DNA from: Limosilactobacillus viscerum
GTDB lineage: Bacteria > Bacillota > Bacilli > Lactobacillales > Lactobacillaceae
Direction: 5' to 3'
NCBI RefSeq assembly: GCF_947387525.1
Contig: NZ_CANDNW010000001.1
Coordinates: forward strand, 111,813-175,812
Length of the DNA: 64,000 nt
The position numbers and the translations under genes were made by a program. Under the pieces are notes generated by a model. That model did no database searches, was not told the origin of the DNA, and saw only the letters and a list, made by a program, of their open reading frames with translations. Positions 1 through 7,728 of this stretch are shown here, one piece after another (positions within the stretch are counted from its first letter, which is position 1; every line of letters begins with the position of its first letter).

Positions 1-3
1 CAC

Positions 4-47
4 TTCCTTCACTGTTATTATTATATCACATCTGTGGTATAACACAA
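4..47 (-). promoter_or_regulatory. Leftward promoter and RBS of a gene lying off the left edge
   Basis: Read on the minus strand, a TTGTGT -35 (42-47), a 16-nt spacer and a perfect TATAAT -10 (20-25) are followed by GAAGGAAG (4-11), a good ribosome binding site. The start codon would lie outside the window. The -35 overlaps a near-palindrome TTACAC-TT-GTGTTA, which could be an operator. The gene itself is not visible, so this rests on signals alone. Confidence 0.4.
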
Positions 48-179
48 GTGTAATATAGCAAAAAAGTGAAATGATTTTGAATTTTTTTGCTTAGAATTGA
101 ATTTAAAACAAAATTCACGCTAACCGTTGATATAGCAGCACTTATCACTAATGACAGATGACAAATTATGAAATATCCC

Positions 180-207
180 TTGACAAATATTAAAAACAAA
201 TTAGAAT
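180..207 (+). promoter_or_regulatory. Promoter of the aromatic leader/araT operon
   Basis: A perfect TTGACA -35 (180-185), a 16-nt spacer and TAGAAT -10 (202-207) precede the leader peptide RBS AAGGAG (227-232). Transcription would begin around 213-215, so the mRNA carries a leader of about 240 nt before the aminotransferase gene, long enough for the attenuator at 302-432. Confidence 0.7.
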
Positions 208-239
208 GATTAGCAATCAGTTAATTAAGGAGTAAACCA

Positions 240-320
240 ATGATGAAATTAAGTATGCAACAGTTAAATAATGCATATTACTTCTGGTTTAGCGAATCGT
301 TATCCGCTAGCCAGCAGTGA
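240..320 (+). CDS. Aromatic leader peptide (26 aa) of an attenuator
   Basis: This short ORF begins MMKLSMQQLNNAYYFWF and ends at TGA 318-320. Residues 13-17 are Tyr-Tyr-Phe-Trp-Phe (codons 276-290), five consecutive aromatic residues covering all three aromatic amino acids. It has its own AAGGAG site 7 nt before the ATG and lies directly after a strong promoter. Downstream come competing hairpins and an aromatic aminotransferase gene. The composition and position fit a ribosome-stalling sensor of charged tRNA-Phe, tRNA-Tyr and tRNA-Trp rather than a functional peptide. The second in-frame ATG (243) could also be the start. That it is a leader is inference from sequence architecture. Confidence 0.75.
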   Translation: MMKLSMQQLNNAYYFWFSESLSASQQ

Positions 321-432
321 TTTTGTCATTGGCGGTTTCCGGATGAGCTAAAATATCCGGAGCCCTCCTCATCATACTCATTCCAATCTGATGAAAAGAC
401 CCGGATATGGTTATACCAGTCCGGGTCTTTTC
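302..432 (+). promoter_or_regulatory. Transcription attenuator with competing hairpins
   Basis: Five segments can pair. Segment 1 is ATCCG (302-306), inside the leader ORF; segment 2 is TCCGGAT (338-344); segment 3 is ATATCCGGA (353-361); segment 4 is CCGGATAT (401-408), in the 5' arm of the terminator; segment 5 is the 3' arm. Pairing 1:2 leaves 3 free to pair with 4 over 8 bp, which breaks the terminator. Pairing 2:3 over 7 bp frees 4 for the terminator, a perfect 13-bp stem (393-405 with 420-432) followed by a U-rich tract. A ribosome stalled at the aromatic codons leaves segment 1 exposed, while one at the leader stop codon covers it. This gives read-through under aromatic amino acid limitation. 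Confidence 0.72.
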
Positions 433-452
433 ATTTTCAAGGAGGAATTTTT

Positions 453-1640
453 ATGCCAGCTACTAAACCAAGTCTAATGAACCATTTGAACAATAACTTC
501 GCTAACCTCACCCCTGTTGGTATCCGTGAATTCGATGCCAAGGCAAGTGCCGTTCCCGGAATTGTTAAGTTAACCCTCGGTGAACCTGATTTTAACGTTC
601 CCGACGCCATGAAGCAGGCAGCAATTAACAGCATTAAGAATAATGATTCACACTATGCCCCCGGTGTCGGAACCGCGGCACTTCGGAAGGCGATTGCCCA
701 CTTCTTCTTAAATGATCGTTACCAACTCGACTACGACCCGGATGGTGAAATTGCCGTCACGATTGGTGCAACCCAGGGGATTTACGCGGCCCTTTCTGCC
801 CTGATTAACCCGGGTGATGAAATCTTAATTGCTACCCCTACCTTTCCACTATACATGGCTATTACCACCATCCTCGGCGGGAAGGTTGTTGAAATTGATA
901 CCAGCGATAACGATTTTGTCCTAACACCCGCCAAGTTAAAAGAAACCATCGCTGCTCACCCTAGTGCTAAGGCGTTGATTCTTAACTACCCATCAAACCC
1001 AACCGGGGTAACTTACAGTAGCTCACAGGTTGAAGCACTTGCTGGAGCAGTTAAGGATACCGACCTAGTCGTGATTGCTGATGAAATTTACTCTGAATTA
1101 GTTTACGATGGCCAGCACACATCAATTGCTAAGTTCATCCCCGACCAAACGCTCATCATCAATGGTGCTTCCAAGTCCCACGCAATGACTGGCTACCGGA
1201 TCGGCTTTATTGCTGGTCCCAAGCAACTAATGGGGCCAGTCAGTGCGATCAGTGGGATGATGATTACTTCCGCTACTGACTCTGCCATGGCCGCTGCCAC
1301 TGCTGCTTTTGGTACTGAAGCCGGCCACCAGGCTACTCTTAAAATGAAGGAAGCTTACCAAGAACGGCGGGACTTCCTCGTTGGTGCACTGCACAAGCTT
1401 GGTTTTGACCTGGCAACCCCACACGGTGCCTTCTACGTTTTTGCCAAGATTCCTAACAGCGCCGGAAATGACGACGTTGCCTTCGCCACTAAGTTAGCAG
1501 AAAAAGGCCGGGTCGCCGTTATCCCTGGCTCATACTTTGGCGCCGGCGGTCAAGGATTCTTACGCCTCAGCTATGCAACCAGCATGGATAATTTGAAGCT
1601 TGCTGTCGATCGAATTGCCGAATTTTTAAAGGAGGACTAA
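453..1640 (+). CDS. araT: Aromatic amino acid aminotransferase (class I/II, PLP)
   Basis: The 395-aa protein belongs to fold-type I aminotransferases and resembles lactococcal AraT closely: KLTLGEPDF near residue 41, NYPSNPTGVTY in the middle, and NGASKSHAMTGYRIG holding the PLP lysine at K241. The C-terminal part has GxxFGxxGxGFLRLSYA. It transaminates Phe, Tyr and Trp to arylpyruvates with a 2-oxoacid acceptor. The start ATG follows AAGGAGG, just after the attenuator terminator. The dehydrogenase gene begins 3 nt after its stop, so products can be reduced to aryl-lactates. A related PatA-type diaminopimelate specificity cannot be excluded, but the aromatic leader argues for AraT. Confidence 0.85.
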   Translation: MPATKPSLMNHLNNNFANLTPVGIREFDAKASAVPGIVKLTLGEPDFNVPDAMKQAAINSIKNNDSHYAPGVGTAALRKAIAHFFLNDRYQLDYDPDGEIAVTIGATQGIYAALSALINPGDEILIATPTFPLYMAITTILGGKVVEIDTSDNDFVLTPAKLKETIAAHPSAKALILNYPSNPTGVTYSSSQVEALAGAVKDTDLVVIADEIYSELVYDGQHTSIAKFIPDQTLIINGASKSHAMTGYRIGFIAGPKQLMGPVSAISGMMITSATDSAMAAATAAFGTEAGHQATLKMKEAYQERRDFLVGALHKLGFDLATPHGAFYVFAKIPNSAGNDDVAFATKLAEKGRVAVIPGSYFGAGGQGFLRLSYATSMDNLKLAVDRIAEFLKED

Positions 1641-1643
1641 CTA

Positions 1644-2636
1644 ATGACTAAAATTTTAATGACTAGCGTTCGCGAAGATGAACAGGACGCAATTAATGCT
1701 TTTGCTAAGGAACATAATATTAAGATCATTACCACACCCAAGTTAATTGATGATGCGGTGGATATGACGGCAGACGTCGATGGGCTCGTTATCCAGCAAC
1801 GCAGCAAGGTGGACCCGGCCGTTTACGCTAAGCTAAAGGCAAATGGAATTAAACAAATTGCTACTCGGACTGCCGGATTTGATATGGTTGATATCAAGAA
1901 GGCCCACGAAAACGGGCTCACCGTTACTAACGTGCCCGCCTACTCCCCACGTTCCGTTGCTGAACACGCTCTGATGCAAATTTTCCGTCTACTTCGCAAG
2001 TCTTACCGCTTCGACACCCAGGTTGCCGCGGACGACTTCCGCTGGTTCAGTGATGAACAGGCCATGGAAATTCACACCGCTACCGTTGGAATTATTGGGG
2101 TTGGTCGGATTGGGGGAACCCTCGCCAAGCTCCTCAACGCCCTTGGTGCACATGTCTTGGGCTTTGATGTCAAACCTCGTGAAGAAATGAAGGGAATCGT
2201 CGAGTACGTTTCTAAGGAAGAACTACTTAAGCGGTCTGACGTTATTTCACTCCACGTTGACCTAAATCCTACTTCAACACACCTGCTGGGGGCAAAGGAC
2301 TTTGCTTTAATGAAGCCAACCGCGGCCCTGGTAAATGCCAGCCGGGGGCCGGTAGTGGTCACCGCTGACCTCGTCGATGCTTTAAATAAGAAGGAATTAG
2401 CGGCCGCGGCCCTCGATACTTTCGAAGGTGAAAATGAAGTGGTTATGACCGACCGCCGGAAAAAGGGCCTGAGCGATGTTCCGTTGATCGAAGAGCTACA
2501 CGCCATGGACAACGTCATTTTGACACCCCACATTGCATTCTTCACTAACCTCGCTGTTAAGAACATGGTAGACTTCTCCCTAGAGGATGTCCTCTTAGTC
2601 CTCGCTGGTAAGCCGTCGCCGCACGAAGTTAACTAG
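1644..2636 (+). CDS. D-2-hydroxyacid (D-lactate-type) dehydrogenase
   Basis: The 330-aa protein belongs to the D-isomer-specific 2-hydroxyacid dehydrogenase family. It shows the NAD motif GVGRIG near residue 150, the catalytic Arg in NASRGP, a Glu in DTFEGENE and the catalytic His in TPHIAFFTN. It should reduce 2-oxoacids to D-2-hydroxyacids in the cytoplasm. Translational closeness to araT suggests arylpyruvates as substrates, giving D-phenyllactate, hydroxyphenyllactate or indolelactate. The family also includes ordinary D-lactate dehydrogenases, so specificity is an inference from the operon. RBS AAGGAGG lies within the last codons of araT. Confidence 0.85.
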   Translation: MTKILMTSVREDEQDAINAFAKEHNIKIITTPKLIDDAVDMTADVDGLVIQQRSKVDPAVYAKLKANGIKQIATRTAGFDMVDIKKAHENGLTVTNVPAYSPRSVAEHALMQIFRLLRKSYRFDTQVAADDFRWFSDEQAMEIHTATVGIIGVGRIGGTLAKLLNALGAHVLGFDVKPREEMKGIVEYVSKEELLKRSDVISLHVDLNPTSTHLLGAKDFALMKPTAALVNASRGPVVVTADLVDALNKKELAAAALDTFEGENEVVMTDRRKKGLSDVPLIEELHAMDNVILTPHIAFFTNLAVKNMVDFSLEDVLLVLAGKPSPHEVN

Positions 2637-2648
2637 GAGCGAGTTACA

Positions 2649-3086
2649 TTGGATTGGTATGACAAATCATTTGACGAATTGACCGTTTATGAATTATTCC
2701 GCATTTACCAACTGCGGACGGTTGTTTTTAATGCTGAGCAGGACAGTACTTATCCCGACCCTGATGATGAGGATCTTACGGCCCGGCATGTATTCTGTAA
2801 GGATGGTAACCGTGTTGTTGCTTATGCCCGCTACTTTATGGATGGCGACCACGTTACCTTTGGCCGGGTGGTTATCGCCAAGGATTACCGTGGAACTGGC
2901 CTCTCCACCCCGCTAATGGAGAAAATCATGAGTGGGATTAAAAAATATTTCCCGGGACATGAAATAATTATCCACGCCCAGTATTACGTCCGGCGCTATT
3001 ACGCCAAGTTTGGCTTTGTTCCTTTCGGCGACACGTTCATCGAGGCAGACCGCCAGCATATTAGTATGAAGCACCCCGCATTATAG
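2649..3086 (+). CDS. GNAT-family N-acetyltransferase, ElaA-like
   Basis: The 145-aa protein starts at TTG (2649) after GGAGCGAG, 12 nt past the dehydrogenase stop, so it is probably the last gene of the aromatic operon. The acetyl-CoA binding region VIAKDYRGTGLSTPLM (about residues 76-91) and the YYVRRYYAKFGFVPFGD strand are typical of ElaA-like GNAT proteins. The substrate is unknown. Link to aryl-lactate metabolism is only by position. A Noc-like palindrome with one mismatch lies inside the gene at 2947-2960. Confidence 0.75.
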   Translation: MDWYDKSFDELTVYELFRIYQLRTVVFNAEQDSTYPDPDDEDLTARHVFCKDGNRVVAYARYFMDGDHVTFGRVVIAKDYRGTGLSTPLMEKIMSGIKKYFPGHEIIIHAQYYVRRYYAKFGFVPFGDTFIEADRQHISMKHPAL

Positions 3087-3126
3087 TTTTTCGGAAAATG
3101 TAATAAGCAAGTCAAGATACACAAAC

Positions 3127-3171
3127 CGCCCGCTAGTATTTGCCTGAAATGACAAACACTAGCGGGCGATT
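3127..3171. terminator. Bidirectional terminator between convergent genes
   Basis: CGCCCGCTAGT (3127-3137) and ACTAGCGGGCG (3158-3168) form a perfect 11-bp stem with a 20-nt loop. It lies between the rightward aromatic operon and the leftward Rrf2 gene, so it can serve both strands. Confidence 0.7.
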
Positions 3172-3210
3172 TAAACTCTCACGTCCACTCACTCTACATG
3201 GGAGACTTCG

Positions 3211-3636
3211 CTAATCTTCAATCTTACCCTTTACCTGGTCCACAATTGATTCCAGGCTAATTTTGGCCATTTCTTGTTCGGCCGCCGTTTGAACACGGTC
3301 ATATTCACCGCTAAGGACCGCCGGCATACTCCGTCCAAGCGGTTCTAGGCGGTTAACTTCTTGGTCTACATCTATGAATTGCTGGTGGTCTTCTACCGCC
3401 TGGTAAATTTGCAACAGGTTGACCTTTCCTGCTGGCCGGGTCAAACGGATGTTAATTTCACCCCGCTGACCGCTCCGGTCAAGGATCCCCGCCTTCACCA
3501 TCCGGGCGATCAAGCGACGGATTAAGCTCGGGTTAGAATTTACACTATCCGCAATTGCTGAACTACTATTACTTCCTAAGATTTCTAAGTACACTAAAAT
3601 ATGTACCGCGTCACTTAACCGGTGCGAATACTTCAT
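3211..3636 (-). CDS. Rrf2-family transcriptional regulator
   Basis: The 141-aa protein begins MKYSHRLSDAVHILVYLEI and has a winged helix with SSSAIADSVNSNPSLIRRL as the recognition region, as in YwnA-like Rrf2 regulators. It contains no cysteine, so it cannot hold the Fe-S cluster used by IscR or NsrR. The inducer and targets are unknown. It is transcribed alone and divergently from the PadR operon across a 177-nt gap, which may be its own control region. Confidence 0.75.
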   Translation of the reverse strand: MKYSHRLSDAVHILVYLEILGSNSSSAIADSVNSNPSLIRRLIARMVKAGILDRSGQRGEINIRLTRPAGKVNLLQIYQAVEDHQQFIDVDQEVNRLEPLGRSMPAVLSGEYDRVQTAAEQEMAKISLESIVDQVKGKIED

Positions 3637-3750
3637 CGCGATCTCCCCATTCTAACGGCTTGCAGCCAGGATAACACTTTATTATAGACACTAAATTTAG
3701 TCCGGGTCAAAGGCATCATTTAACCTGGGCTAATTTTTTATTGGAATACT

Positions 3751-3781
3751 ATTGTCAGCACAATACTATACAAGATATAAT
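3751..3781 (+). promoter_or_regulatory. Promoter and possible PadR operator
   Basis: TTGTCA (3752-3757), an 18-nt spacer and a perfect TATAAT (3776-3781) lie about 32 nt ahead of the PadR start. The -35 sits in an inverted repeat ATTGT-N4-ACAAT (3751-3764), and the octamer AATACTAT occurs twice here. Autoregulation by the PadR protein through this repeat is plausible but inferred. Confidence 0.55.
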
Positions 3782-3813
3782 ATTAGATAAGAAATAAGCA
3801 AAGGGGGAGCACC

Positions 3814-4143
3814 ATGAAAATCACCATCACGGCTGACCTGCTTGACGGGCTAGTCCTCGCCATTCTTGAACGGCAGGACTACTATGGCTATGCCCTCACC
3901 CAGGAAATGCAAAAGGCGATTACTATCTCTGAATCAACGATGTACCCGGTACTGCGCCGACTCAACCAGGGTGGCTATGTGACCACCTATGAACAAAGCT
4001 ACCAGGGCCGGAACCGCCGCTATTACCGGATCACCAGCAAGGGCGACCAACACCTTGCCCGGATCCGTAAGCTATGGAACGACTATAAGACCAGTCTAGA
4101 TAATGTATTTAATTCTGCTGACAAGGAGGGGGACACTAAATGA
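3814..4143 (+). CDS. PadR-family transcriptional regulator
   Basis: The 109-aa protein has a winged helix with YYGYALTQEMQ (about residues 23-33), STMYPVLRRLNQGGYV (about 40-55) and RRYYRITSKG (about 68-77), the hallmarks of PadR. Its last codons overlap the next gene through ATGA, so the three genes at 3814-5548 are translationally coupled. PadR regulators in this arrangement commonly control envelope-stress or drug-response genes. Confidence 0.85.
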   Translation: MKITITADLLDGLVLAILERQDYYGYALTQEMQKAITISESTMYPVLRRLNQGGYVTTYEQSYQGRNRRYYRITSKGDQHLARIRKLWNDYKTSLDNVFNSADKEGDTK

Positions 4144-4691
4144 GTGCTCGTGAACAATATATCGAGGAATTGAAAAATTACCTAACACCACTTTCTAGTG
4201 ATGACCGACAATCAGCAATTGAATTTTATGATGAATATATCGCAGATGCTGGTTTCACTACCATCTCCGCAATCGTTGACAAGCTTGGTACGCCCGAGCA
4301 GCTCAGTAGTGAGATCATTGCTAAGACGACCGGAACCGAGCCCAATAGTTCACTTAACCCTGATAACGACAAACGGTTAAAGAAAATCCTACTCATCTGC
4401 CTAGTGGTAGTACTTCTCATAATTTTTATTCCCATCATTATTGAATTGATCGGCCTGGCAATTGCCGCTATTGCCGCAACGGTTGGCTTTGGCATTGCTA
4501 GTTTTGGCATGGCGATCCCAATCTTTGCCACCGATGCATGGGGTGGCATCTTTTACCTTGGCGGTGGGATTGCATTAATCGGAATTTTAATCATCCTTAT
4601 TGCAATCATCGCCTGGGCTGCCAAATGGTGCATCCGTGGTTGCAAAAACCTCATCCAGTATTTGAAAACAAAGTTTAAGGAGGTAGCCTAA
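4140..4691 (+). CDS. DUF1700-family membrane protein
   Basis: The 183-aa protein has a soluble N-terminal part (residues 1-78) with YIEELKNYLTPLSSDDRQ and EFYDEYIADAG, typical of DUF1700. Two or three hydrophobic segments follow (about 82-118, 126-145 and 147-165). Function is unknown; the family often pairs with PadR regulators and DUF4097 proteins. Its stop overlaps the start of the next gene by one base (TAATG). Confidence 0.7.
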   Translation: MSAREQYIEELKNYLTPLSSDDRQSAIEFYDEYIADAGFTTISAIVDKLGTPEQLSSEIIAKTTGTEPNSSLNPDNDKRLKKILLICLVVVLLIIFIPIIIELIGLAIAAIAATVGFGIASFGMAIPIFATDAWGGIFYLGGGIALIGILIILIAIIAWAAKWCIRGCKNLIQYLKTKFKEVA

Positions 4692-5548
4692 TGAAAAAAG
4701 CCTTCAGTATTGGTGGCGTTCTGGTAATCATTGGTGCCATCATTGCGGCAGTTGGGTTCTTTAGTCACCGTCAGCCTTTCCACCCGGTTTCCGAACCGGA
4801 ACAGGCACTGACAAAGAAAGCCACCCTCACTACTAAGCACTTCAGCCGGGTTAAGGTTACTGCCGCTTCAGCAAATGTCAGCCTCAAGCAGGGTGATCAC
4901 TTCGCAGCTAAATACTACGGAACCCGTCATCCAGCGATTAAGGCAACGGTTAAGGATGGGCAACTCAATATTACCCAAACGCACGTTACACAAACCAAGC
5001 ACGTTCACTTTTTCGATACCGATGACCGGATTGTTATCACTGTGCCACGCGGAACTAACCTGGACGATTTAACCGTATCAGCTAATGATGATCTTCGGAT
5101 TGAAAATGTTAACTTAGTGAATGTGGATATCAGTACCAACGGCGGGGACATTATTGTCAATAACAGTAAGATAAAGGGCGGCCAGTTAACTAACGATGGT
5201 GGTGATATTGATATCGCCAATAGTAAGTTATCCGCAACACGGTTAAACTCTGAAAGCGGAGATATTGACCTTTCTCGGGTCACTGTTAATGGTGGTAAAT
5301 CCAGCCTATCTTCTGGCGACCTTACTGCCAATAAGCTGACCGTCCAAGGGGTCTACCGGGTTAACAACCAAACAGGTGATATTGATGTTAAGACTAGCAA
5401 CCATCCTGGTGCCATCCTTACAAATAGCAATGGCGATAATGAACTAGATCACCAGGAAAATGATGATAGCGGTACCTTGCAGCGGGATACTGATAACCCT
5501 AACCTAATCCACTTAACTAATGACAGTGGTGATAACTCGCTTCGTTAA
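4691..5548 (+). CDS. DUF4097-family surface protein with repeated beta structure
   Basis: The 285-aa protein has an N-terminal anchor (residues 5-24). The long extracytoplasmic part consists of short repeats with a Gly-Asp signature (GGDIIV, GGDIDIAN, SGDIDLS, TGDIDV, SGDNSL), as in DUF4097 beta-solenoid domains. Such domains occur in LiaX-type envelope stress proteins. It probably sits outside the membrane with the DUF1700 protein. No enzymatic motif is visible. Confidence 0.7.
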   Translation: MKKAFSIGGVLVIIGAIIAAVGFFSHRQPFHPVSEPEQALTKKATLTTKHFSRVKVTAASANVSLKQGDHFAAKYYGTRHPAIKATVKDGQLNITQTHVTQTKHVHFFDTDDRIVITVPRGTNLDDLTVSANDDLRIENVNLVNVDISTNGGDIIVNNSKIKGGQLTNDGGDIDIANSKLSATRLNSESGDIDLSRVTVNGGKSSLSSGDLTANKLTVQGVYRVNNQTGDIDVKTSNHPGAILTNSNGDNELDHQENDDSGTLQRDTDNPNLIHLTNDSGDNSLR

Positions 5549-5553
5549 AATCG

Positions 5554-5604
5554 AAATAGCTCGCTAACGTCCATCAACTAATGAACGCTAGCGAGCTATT
5601 TTTC
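5554..5604. terminator. Terminator after the DUF4097 gene
   Basis: AAATAGCTCGCTA (5554-5566) pairs perfectly with TAGCGAGCTATTT (5589-5601), followed by a T run. It ends the PadR operon and, on the other strand, can serve the methyltransferase gene. Confidence 0.8.
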
Positions 5605-5640
5605 TTGCAGGAGTGAACATCGCAAACGACTCTTCCCCGC

Positions 5641-6597
5641 TTATTTTTTACTAATCCGGCGCTGCAAAGCACCAGTGTTTCTTTCCCAAAAGACCCCATC
5701 AGCGTATCCCTGAATGGTTTTATCCTGGTCAGCCAGCTGGAGTCGGTAAATCCCCCAGGCAGTGTAAAGCTTACTCTGTTCCACCCCCACAAAGTGACGG
5801 TTTAGCTTTTTAGCGGTTACTAGGCTTGACCCTGCCCCGGCGAAAGGATCAAGAATTACATCACCCGGATTGGAACTAGCGAGGATTACCTTTGCCAGCA
5901 ACTTTTCCGGCTTTTGCGTCGGGTGACCGGTATTCTCGGCCATTGACCAGTATGGAATTGAGATGTCATCCCAGAAATTAGAAGGCATCGTATCCCGGAA
6001 GCGACCGGCTGCGGATTCCTGCCAGTCTTTTGCCTTACCATTTTCCCGGTAAGGAGCAATGACTTGGCGCCGTTGTTTTACCTGGTCAACGTTAAAGGTG
6101 TATTCCTTGTCATCCTGGGTGAGGAACCAAATATCTTCCATCCCGTTTTTCCAATTGGTTTTGGCGCCCCGGCCCTTCTCGCGCTGCCAGGTTATCCGGT
6201 TTTTAATCGTAAAATTCTGGGCCAGAATGGGGGCAATTGCGATACTCGTCTGCCAGTCAGCAAAGACGTAGATGCTGGCCGTGGGTTTCAGTTTAGGCTT
6301 TACTAAGTCAATCCAACGTTGGGTATAGGTTTGATAATCATGGTCGTTCAGGTGCTTAAATTTAAGGCCGTCATAACGCTTATCAAGGTTGTATGGTGGG
6401 TCGATCAATGCCAGATCAGCAAAGCCATCCGGCAATTGCGGCAGGATTTTAAATGAATCGCCATTAATACTGTGGTCAAGAACTGCATCACGTGATGTTA
6501 AGTCATCCCCTGCAGTCAGCATTTGTTCAAGAACACCTGCTGGCGCATGATCGAGGTCAAAATCAATTGTCTTGTTCCGCGCTGATTTAGCCATCAT
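5641..6597 (-). CDS. Beta-class DNA N6-adenine/N4-cytosine methyltransferase
   Basis: The 318-aa protein carries the catalytic motif DPPYN (residues 66-70) before the SAM motif FAGAGSS (252-258), the circular order of beta-class enzymes. It also has GHPTQKPEKLLAKVILASSNPGD in the usual position. It resembles YhdJ-type adenine methyltransferases. No restriction endonuclease or specificity subunit is visible on either side and terminators flank it, so it looks solitary. The recognition sequence cannot be read from the protein. ATG at 6597 or 6594 can be the start. Confidence 0.85.
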   Translation of the reverse strand: MMAKSARNKTIDFDLDHAPAGVLEQMLTAGDDLTSRDAVLDHSINGDSFKILPQLPDGFADLALIDPPYNLDKRYDGLKFKHLNDHDYQTYTQRWIDLVKPKLKPTASIYVFADWQTSIAIAPILAQNFTIKNRITWQREKGRGAKTNWKNGMEDIWFLTQDDKEYTFNVDQVKQRRQVIAPYRENGKAKDWQESAAGRFRDTMPSNFWDDISIPYWSMAENTGHPTQKPEKLLAKVILASSNPGDVILDPFAGAGSSLVTAKKLNRHFVGVEQSKLYTAWGIYRLQLADQDKTIQGYADGVFWERNTGALQRRISKK

Positions 6598-6633
6598 TTC
6601 ACCATCCGTTTTCGTATTAGCTACTAGTATAGC

Positions 6634-6672
6634 AAAAAAGTGCCGGCACCAATGCTTAAATTGGTACCGGCA
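6634..6672 (-). terminator. Terminator of the L-2-hydroxyacid dehydrogenase gene
   Basis: TGCCGG-C-ACCAAT and ATTGGT-A-CCGGCA form a 12-bp stem with one mismatch. On the minus strand it is followed by six U residues, just downstream of the dehydrogenase stop at 6679. Confidence 0.8.
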
Positions 6673-6678
6673 TTTTCA

Positions 6679-7587
6679 TTATGCTTCGTTTTTTTCTTTG
6701 ATTGTCTTAACCGAGTTTTCTAATTTTGCAGTTTCTTCAGCCGTTAGCTTAACTGGCTTAATCTTCTCAACCCCATCTTTGCCAATTACGGCTGGGTAGC
6801 CAATGTAGCAAGCATACTTTTCAAGGTAAACCGAGGCCGGCATGAATTCGTGCTTATTATTAAAGATCGCTTCAACAATCCGGACCGCACAGGTGGCAAT
6901 CGCAAATGAGGTGTAGCCCTTACCGGCAACCACCTTAAAGGCACTATCCCTGATATCGCCATCCAGCTTATCTAGGTCAATCTTCCCTTCTTCAGCAAAC
7001 TTAGTTACCGGCTCACCATCCAGGGTAACCGTTGACCATGCGGAGAATTGAGAATTACCGTGTTCGCCAAGCACAAAACCACTGACATTTTGTGGTGCTT
7101 CGCCAAAGTGGTCACCAACTGCCCGTTGCATCCGCGCAGTATCAAGGAAGGTCCCCGTTCCAAAGACCCGGTTCCGTGGCATTCCACTGGCCTTTTGTAA
7201 TTCATTAACAATTACATCACAGGGGTTGGAAATGTTAACCAGGATTCCCTTAAAGCCGCTTTCCTTAATCTTTTTACCAACTTCGGCAGCATTTTTCTTA
7301 TTAATTGGCAATTCGGCAAAACGATCACCTGTCCGAGCCGTGGCTCCAATATCACCAAAAGCCGTAACAATAATGTCAGCGTCCGCCAGTTCACCATAAT
7401 CGTTCCGCTTAATTACCGCTGACGACTCAGTCCGGGCAAACGAGTCACTGAAGTCTAGGTATTCTGCATCAACCTTCTTTTCGTTATGGTCAATCAGAAC
7501 CAGTTCATCAACTAGGCCCTTCATCAACAAAATGTGGGCCACCGTCGTACCAACATGACCTAAGCCAATTACCGCAATCTTATGCAT
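6679..7587 (-). CDS. L-2-hydroxyisocaproate / L-lactate-family dehydrogenase
   Basis: The 302-aa protein is an LDH/MDH-fold NAD enzyme: GLGHVG near the N-terminus, GDRFAELPI in the substrate loop, NISNPCDV, LDTARMQRAVG and LGEHGNSQFSAWSTV with the catalytic His. GDRFAEL and GKGYTSF match L-2-hydroxyisocaproate dehydrogenases better than glycolytic L-LDH. It would reduce branched or aromatic 2-oxoacids to L-2-hydroxyacids. The start is placed at ATG 7587 because GGAGGGAG lies 8 nt upstream; an in-frame GTG at 7605 would overlap that RBS. It is a single-gene unit. Confidence 0.82.
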   Translation of the reverse strand: MHKIAVIGLGHVGTTVAHILLMKGLVDELVLIDHNEKKVDAEYLDFSDSFARTESSAVIKRNDYGELADADIIVTAFGDIGATARTGDRFAELPINKKNAAEVGKKIKESGFKGILVNISNPCDVIVNELQKASGMPRNRVFGTGTFLDTARMQRAVGDHFGEAPQNVSGFVLGEHGNSQFSAWSTVTLDGEPVTKFAEEGKIDLDKLDGDIRDSAFKVVAGKGYTSFAIATCAVRIVEAIFNNKHEFMPASVYLEKYACYIGYPAVIGKDGVEKIKPVKLTAEETAKLENSVKTIKEKNEA

Positions 7588-7614
7588 CTCAGTCGCTCCC
7601 TCCACTATTAGACA

Positions 7615-7628
7615 TGTAAACGGTTTAT
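7615..7628. promoter_or_regulatory. Possible catabolite-responsive element
   Basis: TGTAAACGGTTTAT agrees with the CcpA-binding consensus TGNAANCGNWNNCA at all but the last positions. It lies 28 nt upstream of the dehydrogenase start, where binding could block transcription. The match is partial. Confidence 0.3.
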
Positions 7629-7680
7629 TAGTTATTACTCACCTATTATAGCTTATTTCAGGACATAACTAAATGCAGTA

Positions 7681-7713
7681 AAAAAAATCGGTTAACGCGT
7701 TCCACGCCAACCG
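7681..7713 (-). terminator. Terminator of the propanediol dehydrogenase gene
   Basis: On the minus strand CGGTT-G-GCG and CGC-GTT-AACCG form an interrupted stem followed by seven U residues, 16 nt after the stop of the gene at 7729. Confidence 0.65.
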
Positions 7714-7728
7714 GTCTTACATTTTTAA

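Noticed and set aside
6481-6510. CACGTG palindrome as parS
   Set aside because: GCATCACGTGATGT differs from parS at several outer positions, unlike the sites in gyrA and ansA.
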